Source: Kalaharituber pfeilii (lineage: Eukaryota; Ascomycota; Pezizomycetes; Pezizales; Pezizaceae). From it: DNA of 64,000 nucleotides. The stretch lies in the NCBI GenBank assembly GCA_015179045.1, contig WHUZ01000011.1, positions 558,001 through 622,000 of the forward strand. Direction: 5' to 3'. A program made the position numbers and the translations under genes. The notes beneath the pieces are model-generated. The model did no database searches, was not told the origin of the DNA, and worked only from the letters and a program-made list of their open reading frames with translations. Positions 57,070-64,000 of this stretch are shown here, piece after piece. Positions within the stretch are counted from its first letter, which is position 1; the number at the start of each line of letters is the position of its first letter.

Positions 57070-59042
57070 ATGCAAGTGCGTCTTAACGCTGTCTTTACAG
57101 CTCTGCTGTATTCCTCTGCGTTGTGGGGTACCTCCTTCGCAGAGGAACTCGATGACCTTGAGGAGTCTAGTACCACCACCTCTCCCACTTCTACAGCTAC
57201 AGTCAACAGGCCACAATTCACTGTATGTAGCACTCAACATGCGCAGTTGGAATATAGAAGCTAATCTTCATCCTTTGCAGCCTACATCGATAAAAGCACC
57301 GTTTTACGAACAGTTTACAGATGATTGGAAGTCCCGGTGGACAGTATCCAGGGCTAAGAAGGTGAACGATAAGACTGATACTGAGGAGTGGGCGTATGTT
57401 GGCCAATGGGCTGTTGAGGAGCCTGTGGCTTTGAAGGGCATCGAAGGTGACAAGGGCTTAGGTAAGGAGCTCTCCCAAGTCAAGCGTGTTTGAGATGGAA
57501 AAACTGACAATTATACTCAACAGTCGTCAAGAACGTGGCTGCTCATCACGCAATTTCGGCCAAATTTGACAAGCCAATTGACAATACTGGCAAGACACTG
57601 GTCGTCCAATACGAAGTTAAGCTTCAGAGTATGTTTTACTATCTATACGCTGCCTTATATTTGTGGATGGCGCCTAACTTCAATGTCTAGATGGGTTGGA
57701 CTGTGGTGGTGCTTATCTTAAGCTGCTCAAGGACAATGCTGCTCTTCACGCTGAGGAGTTCTCTAACGCTTCTCCGTACGTTATCATGTTTGGGCCTGAT
57801 AAGTGTGGTGCTACCAACAAGGTAATTTACATGTTCACTCATTGATAAAATCGCACATAGCTGACATAAATTGCCCAGGTGCACTTTATATTCAAACACA
57901 AGAACCCGAACACTGGCGAGTACGAGGAGAAGCACTTGAAGAATCCCCCAATGGCCCGTATATCCAAGCATACAACTTTGTACACACTCATCGTCAACCC
58001 TGACCAGACCTTCGAAATCAAGATGGACGGTAACCGTGTAAAGAACGGCACACTTCTTGAGGACTTCAACCCTCCAGTTAACCCACCAAAGGAAATTGAT
58101 GACAAAGATGACAAAAAGCCAAATGACTGGGTGGATGACCCTAAGATTCCTGACCCGGATGCGAAGAAGCCTGATGATTGGGACGAAGATGCGCCATACG
58201 AAATCGTTGATGAGAATGCCGTGAAGCCTGAAGACTGGTTGGAGGATGAGCCTGAGTACATCCCAGACCCAGAGGCTCAGAAACCCGAAGACTGGGATGA
58301 CGAAGAGGATGGAGATTGGTTGGCCCCAACTATTCCTAATCCCAAGTGCGCGGAAGTAAGCGGCTGTGGTAAGTGGGAGAAGCCAATGATCCCTAACCCT
58401 GCCTACAAGGGCAAGTGGAGGGCGCCATTGATTGATAACCCTGCTTACAAGGGCGCTTGGGCTCCTCGAAAAATTCCTAACCCTGACTACTTCGAGGATA
58501 AGACTCCTGCCAACTTTGAGCCCATGGGTGCTGTTGGCTTCGAACTCTGGACTATGAGCAACAACATCTTGTTTGATAACATCTACATTGGTCACTCCGT
58601 TAAGGATGCAGAGGAGCTTCAAAAGAAGACCTTCGACATCAAGAAGAAGATTGAGCTTGAGGAGGAGGCTCTTCAAACCCCCAAGCCTGAGTTGCCAAAG
58701 GACGACAAGGCCCCATTCTCGTTTAAGGAGGATCCTCTTGCGTACATCAAGTTCAAGCTTGAGCTCTTCTTGGCCACTGTTCAGAAGGATCCCGTTGGAG
58801 CTGTCAAAGCATTCCCTGAGACTGCTGGTGGTATTTTCGCCGTTTTCGCTACTCTGTTTGCCGTCCTTGCTGGATTGATCAGCATGGCATCTGCTCCTGC
58901 AAAGGTCACCAAGGCACCAGCGCAGAAGAAGGCTGCTGAGGAAAAGAAGGCACCAACTCCAGCGAAGAAGGAAGCAGCTTCCTCCTCCTCTGAGGATGAG
59001 AAGAAGAAGACTACTCGACGAACCACAAGGAAGGCAGAGTAG
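57070..59042 (+). CDS. CNX1: calnexin
   Basis: This ER-membrane lectin chaperone binds monoglucosylated N-glycans. Exons 57070-57222, 57281-57461, 57524-57628, 57691-57821 and 57879-59042 give 577 residues. A signal peptide ([20 protein letters not shown]) is followed by the lectin domain with [22 protein letters not shown] and HFIFKHKNP. The P-domain has both repeat types: several [18 protein letters not shown] units followed by units such as [15 protein letters not shown]. The lectin domain then closes ([20 protein letters not shown]). One membrane span lies near residues 505-526 ([20 protein letters not shown]). The cytosolic tail is Lys/Ala-rich and ends in Ser/acidic and Arg residues ([10 protein letters not shown]). 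Confidence 0.97.
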
Positions 59043-59866
59043 AGTAAGAGGGTGCTTTAAGTTTCCTTTCGTTTTATTTTCTCTTGCTGGGTTTTATGGA
59101 GTAATGATTTGTATTATTCGTGATTGATATAGCGAGAGCATTCGGCCACAGCCATTGCGCTTTCGGCTGCTCTGCTTGGATGGGTTCATGATTTTGTTTC
59201 ATCTCAAAATCCTTTTTCTCGGGCTGCTCTTGTGTTATTTCTAGGACCTCTTTGTAGCTTTAGGTTGCGAACAAAAATGACAGCGATGGTGTTGCATATG
59301 CTTTTTACATGAAGAAGCCGCGAGCGCGGCCCTTTGCAGTAGACCCCACGCCAGTGCCGATGCCAACATCCCACATCCGGGAATAAGCGCAGAGCTACCC
59401 CAGATCCCATGACTAGGCTGGCAAAGCACCGCGGGCGCCACTATGAAACTCCGAGATGCGTCCCCCAGGGCTCCTCTCAGAGGCGAGGCTTTCCCCGCGG
59501 GACGGTGTGTCCAGAGCGGCCTGCCTCCGTGTGCCTCCATCTCGACACACGCTGAATTGAAGACCAGCACCACTCCTCCAAGGACCCACCGCTCCAGACC
59601 TGGCCAGCGCAAGGCCATATCTCCAGACGGTACGTACTGTACATAGCATGCCAGCGCCACCTCGGGCATTCCGGCTGCCCTGAGCGACCGCATTCCTGCG
59701 CTGCTGCAGCAGACATCCCTTCCCTCCCCCGCGCGAGGCCATGCTCCGTCTTGCCACGAAGCTCCGCTAACTTACATATGCACTTGCTCAGAACAGAACG
59801 CTTGAGACAGCTGTCCGCCACAACCTTCGTCCTTCCCACTACCCCTCCTCTTTCACTTCTTCTACC
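59043..59866. promoter_or_regulatory. intergenic region before the dehydrogenase gene
   Basis: The 3' end of calnexin is followed by a GC-rich tract (59300-59780), then a pyrimidine-rich stretch ending CTCTTTCACTTCTTCTACC at the start codon. No gene is supported. Confidence 0.4.
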
Positions 59867-61880
59867 ATGGCATTTGCTGCTGCTCGCAGACTGTTACCAC
59901 GAACAATCATCCCAACACTCGCAAGGCACCCCTCGATAGTTCCCCGTGCAGCTCTTCTCCCAATGGCTTCAGTAACAGCACCCAAGTCCTCTACTTTGTC
60001 CAACCGACGCCTCCATGGCTCTGCATTGCCAGTTCCTGAATTTCAGATGAGCCACGAGAAGATTGCCAATCCTCCCAACACAAAGATGTTTATCAACAAC
60101 CAATTCATAGAATCGAAGACCGATGTTTGGATTGATCTTCACGATCCTGCTACCAACAACCTCGTTACAAGAGTTCCACAGTCGACAGATGAGGAGCTCA
60201 AGGAGGCAGTGGACTCAGCGGCAAAGGCATTCCCGTCATGGAAGGCTACGAGTTTACTGACGAGGCAACAGACCATGTTCAGGCTCGTGGCATTGATCAG
60301 GCAGCATTGGGATAGGCTGGCTGCTAGCATCACACTTGAGCAGGGAAAGACTTTTAATGATGCAAAGGGTGATGTGCTAAGAGGGTTGCAGGTCGCAGAG
60401 GTATCTTCTCTTTTCTTAACATTAATCAGTTACAATCTGGAAGTTGAGTTTGGTAAGCGCTAGAGATGATGCTAACTTTCCATCCCTTTCCTCACAGACT
60501 GCGTGTGGCATTACGACACAATTGACGGGAGAGGTGCTAGAAGTGGCTAAAGACATGGAGACGAGAAGCTACCGCGAGCCATTGGGTGTTGTTGCAGCTA
60601 TCTGCCCCTTCAGTAAGCTTTGCCGTTACCGAATTTTGTTGGAGTTATATAGCTAACATTGGGCTAGACTTTCCAGCGATGATTCCCTTGTGGTGTCTAC
60701 CACTAGCTACTGTTACTGGTAACTGCTTGATCTTGAAGCCGTCCGAGAGAGAGTATGTCATTGAATTTTCTCCGATGCTTCCTACTGTTTAACCACCATT
60801 GTCTAGTCCCGGAGCTGCAATGATAATCGCGGAGCTAGCTCGTGAAGCCGGCTTTCCCGACGGTGTTATTAACATTGTTCACGGTGCTGCAAAGACAGTC
60901 AATTTCATTATTGACGAACCACGCATCAAGGCAATTAGCTTTGTAGGAAGTGATAAGGCAGGCCGATACATTTACGCACGTGGTTCTGAAAAGGGCAAAC
61001 GTGTGCAAGCAAACCTTGGTGCAAAGAACCATGCTTGGTAAATTAATTCCATTTGTTTACCCGGATCTCCGGCTAACTCAGGTTTAGCGTTATGCCTGAT
61101 GCCAGCAAGAATGCTACTCTCAATGCCATTGTAGGTGCGGCATTTGGTGCCGCTGGCCAACGCTGCATGGCTCTCTCTACCTTAGTTCTAGTTGGAAAGG
61201 CAAAGGAATGGCTTCCTGAAATTGCTGAGCGAGCTAAGCAGCTTAAGGTTGATGGTGGTTTTGAAGAGGGCGCCGATCTCGGCCCAGTAATCTCTTCACA
61301 GGCAAAGGAGCGCATTGAGAGCCTCATCCAAAGCGGTGTTGATGAGGGAGCCACCCTATTGCTTGATGGGCGAGGGTACAAGCCACCAAAGTATCCAAAC
61401 GGAAACTTTGTTGGCCCCACCATCTTGTCCAACGTCACTACAAACATGAGGTGCTACAAGGAGGAGATTTTCGGACCGGTCTTGGTTTGCTTGAATGTCG
61501 ACACGTTGGAGGATGCTATTGACTTGATCAATGCAAATGAGTATGGCAATGGTGTGGCTATCTTTACCAATAGTGGAGCTACTGCAGGTAGATTCCAGAG
61601 AGATATTGAGGCGGGTCAAGTTGGTATTAATGTAAGTTACTCCCAAATGGTACATTGATAGAGGTAATCGGCTAACAGCTTCCAGGTTCCAATCCCCGTC
61701 CCTCTTCCAATGTTCTCTTTTACTGGAAACAAGGGCTCAATTGCCGGAAATGGTGGAAACTACTTCTATGGCAAGAGCGGATTGAACTTTTACACTCAAT
61801 TGAAGACTGTGACTGCCCTGTGGAGAAGCGAGGACGCGATTGCCACCAAGGCAACCGTCAATATGCCTACCCACAGCTAA
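59867..61880 (+). CDS. methylmalonate-semialdehyde dehydrogenase (CoA-acylating), mitochondrial
   Basis: This NAD-dependent enzyme converts methylmalonate- or malonate-semialdehyde to propionyl- or acetyl-CoA in valine and inositol catabolism. Exons 59867-60400, 60498-60612, 60668-60752, 60807-61037, 61088-61631 and 61686-61880 give 567 residues. The N-terminus ([20 protein letters not shown]) is a mitochondrial presequence. Family landmarks: [46 protein letters not shown], the catalytic C348 in [23 protein letters not shown] and [18 protein letters not shown] near the end. The GQRCMALS motif separates it from succinate-semialdehyde dehydrogenase. Six exons fall on GT-AG sites. Cys at the ACVMPD position is slightly unusual and depends on using the GGTTTAG acceptor. 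Confidence 0.95.
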
Positions 61881-62220
61881 TTGTGCAATCATTTCTTTAA
61901 GATGGTTATAGGGGTGTAGAAGGACAACCTTTTTCTTAGCCATATTTACGTATTCTTTACTTATAGCTAATTTCAGGCAGATATCACATAGTCAAATTGG
62001 ACATTTTGAACTACTTGTGTATGTTTTATCTCATCATTTTCTGTTTCTTGAAAGCGATTATATTTCCTTGCACAGTTTTTTCGTTTTCTGTTTTACATCG
62101 TAACGTAACTCCCTTCATAAAATTGAACGCACTCATCGCAGGGTAATTGAAACTTTTCCGGGAGCTGTAAAGTAGTGTGACTCGTAAGTCAAGTGGTAAG
62201 CGTCAGACTGGCCCGACCAT
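61881..62220. other. convergent intergenic stretch
   Basis: 3' flanks of the dehydrogenase and dUTPase genes; AT-rich, no gene. Confidence 0.5.
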
Positions 62221-63222
62221 TTAGACACCAGTGCTGCCGAAGCCGCCTGCACCGCGGACGGTCTCGGGGAGCTCTTCAACGGTCACCACTTCAGGAGTGT
62301 AAATCTAGGGTCGGAGATTACTGATTAATACCTTCCTCGGGATAGTGCCAGCATAGGGTGTGAGGTAGGACGGAAGGGGAAGCTAGAGACAGCATTGGCT
62401 CACTTACCCTCTCCAAAATTAGCTGTGCAATCCTATCGCCCTCCTTCACCTCAAAATCGGTATCCGAATGGTTGAAGAGCAGGATCTTAAGTTGCCCGCG
62501 GTAATCCGCGTCGATGACTCCAGCCCCAACATCGATAAAGTTCTTGACAGCTGGCCGTAGGGGTTAATATGGTTGGTATTGTGGTAATATATAAGGAGAA
62601 GAAGGGTGGCAGAGGAGGTCTTATACATACCCAAGCCACTGCGGGGAGCAACACGGCCATAAGTCCCGGCGGGAATGGCTACGGAGATGTCAGTGCCCAC
62701 AAGGGCCTTGCCATGGGCATGGACGGTGATATCTTGGGCGCTGTATGGAGCTGAGTTTTAGCACGGGATTCACTAGATGACAGTATCACTGTAGAGGGAA
62801 GAATGTAGACGCCTTCTCCGTGAAGCTCAATAAACGAGGCATATCCAATCGCCATCATTATACTGGAGTATAGGAAAATCTAATTGACTATTCTTCTACC
62901 CTCCTCCAATCCCCAGCATCAAGAGGCGCGGTGAATCTGTAGGTAATAACACTAACCTGTAGATATCATAACCCGCCGCAAACTCGCTTCCTCTGGTTGG
63001 AGCCCTTCCCTTGTCACTAAGTTTTTTGACCAATAACGTTGGTGCCACAGTAGCAGGGACCTCTGTCACTTGCGCAGCATTGCTATCATCGGTGTCCACC
63101 GCAGTCTTTTGCTTCTTTGGAGTGTGGTGAAGGTCCACCTGGGATGGACGCTTCTCGACCGTCTTCTCGACAATTGGGAGGGTGTCCGTTGGTGTTGTTA
63201 CTGGGTCTGCCGAGTCCGCCAT
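62221..63222 (-). CDS. DUT1: deoxyuridine 5'-triphosphate nucleotidohydrolase (dUTPase)
   Basis: It hydrolyses dUTP to dUMP and pyrophosphate, keeping uracil out of DNA; the family is a homotrimer. Exons 62957-63222, 62631-62740, 62408-62550 and 62221-62304 give 200 residues. A Thr/Pro-rich N-terminal extension includes a basic [16 protein letters not shown] segment, possibly a nuclear signal. All five motifs are present: AAGYDIYSAQD (split by a 216-nt intron), [24 protein letters not shown] and the C-terminal [10 protein letters not shown] that closes the active site. The first intron is long for this window; the other two are 80 and 103 nt. It converges with the dehydrogenase gene. Confidence 0.95.
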
Positions 63223-63949
63223 TGGGTTTTATAGGTTGGATTTAGGTTAAGGAACTTGCAATACGGATATCCTGGGAGATGACGATTGAGAGTCACCGAG
63301 AGCGATTGATTGCGTATGGGTAAGGACGGTGGGTGCGACGAAGGGAATAGGATGAATTGGAGAACAGGTAGTGGAAAATACAGTACCCAGTCTAGTTCAA
63401 TTGCAATTCGCAATTGCAAAAAGACAACACGTTAGGATCCCAAATAAATGCAACAGGGCTAGGCCTCCAATTTAAAGCTAGCAAATCAGAAACCAAGCAC
63501 AAACGAGCTCAATTGTACTGTGCGATTGAGGTCTTCCCGGCACTACCAAGACCATTGAATGCAATGTCAGGTCTAACTCACCTCTCTCTCTCCGCACAGT
63601 GCAACAGCAGCAGAGAATGCCACGTGACGTGTTGCCAGAGTAAGCTTCAATGTTAGCAAAGGCTATTACGTGCCCTTTTGAATGCAATTGATGCTGCTAT
63701 GGTCTGTCCTGCTCTCTGGTTGGTGTCGTGCCTGAAATGAGGGAAAGATGTTGCATGTGTCGTGCGGTGTTGGCGTCAGGCGTGCCTAACTTCTAACTCA
63801 AAGTTCTTTTGGCTTCCCGAGATGGCATAAGCTGCCCCTTTCGGAAGCATGATTGTGTAACTCACAGGGCGGTCTGTGCGGAGGAAATTCCTGCAACATT
63901 CTCAGTAGACTTATGGAGGCTATATGACTGTAAATCTTGTATTACCAAT
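63223..63949. other. upstream region of dUTPase and tRNA gene
   Basis: No coding frame is supported. The inverted repeat CAATTGCAATTCGCAATTG lies at about 63400-63418 in the dUTPase upstream region. Confidence 0.4.
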
Positions 63950-64000
63950 GGTTTCGTGGTGTAGTTGGTTATCACGCCTGTCTAACACACAGGCGGTCCC
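63950..64000 (+). tRNA. tRNA-Val (anticodon AAC), partial
   Basis: The sequence begins GGTTTCGTGGTGTAGTTGGT: acceptor strand, then an A box in the D arm (TGTAGTTGGTTATCA). The anticodon arm CCTGT-CTAACAC-ACAGG has anticodon AAC. The variable loop starts (CGGTCCC) as the window ends, so the T arm and the 3' acceptor strand lie outside. No intron is seen after the anticodon. Confidence 0.9.

Overview
The window is nuclear DNA from a filamentous ascomycete (Pezizomycotina). The genes are split by 50-120 nt GT-AG introns with fungal branch sites such as CTAAC and CTGAC. The products are typical of ascomycetes: a GPI-anchored small Cys-rich protein, a Vps3844/DUF3844 protein, a DUF1746 protein of the Dsc4 type, a DUF2406 protein, calnexin and methylmalonate-semialdehyde dehydrogenase. 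A narrower taxon cannot be read from the sequence. All exon models were built by hand from reading frame, splice signals and remembered family motifs.

Layout. 1-4.8 kb: a DUF2406-type gene (minus) running off the left edge and carrying frame breaks, then a small spliced gene for a putative mitochondrial single-span membrane protein (plus) with two one-base frame breaks. 4.8-14.5 kb: AT-rich, gene-poor DNA. 14.5-16 kb: a membrane-anchored RING-H2 protein. 16-24 kb: gene-poor DNA with a 1.9 kb giant inverted repeat. 24.2-27.5 kb: DNA topoisomerase I (minus, 7 exons) with a lysine-rich duplicated leader. 31.4-34.3 kb: a CBS-domain protein and ALG12 in tandem. 35.8-37.3 kb: an uncharacterised protein with a likely mitochondrial presequence. 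37.9-40.8 kb: a 2.9 kb segment bounded by terminal inverted repeats. 41-46.8 kb: a Vps3844-like protein, cyclophilin H and a Dsc4-like protein. 48-53 kb: a repeat island with MITEs. 53.2-64 kb: a dense block with a GPI protein, methylthioribulose-1-phosphate dehydratase (MDE1), calnexin, methylmalonate-semialdehyde dehydrogenase, dUTPase and a tRNA-Val cut by the right edge.

Functional threads. ALG12 and calnexin serve N-glycan synthesis and glycoprotein folding in the ER. The Vps3844-like and Dsc4-like proteins belong to endomembrane trafficking and quality control. MDE1 belongs to methionine salvage, the semialdehyde dehydrogenase to valine and inositol catabolism, and TOP1 and DUT1 to genome maintenance. 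They are not a biosynthetic cluster; the order looks like ordinary conserved housekeeping blocks separated by repeats.

Most notable: a 6-nt microexon in MDE1; a 1.9 kb fold-back element; very short (~50 bp) MITE-like hairpins, two of them with perfect 9-bp target duplications; a 126-bp coding-like duplication upstream of TOP1 in which one copy lacks one base; and several gene models broken by apparent single missing bases at short G/C runs.
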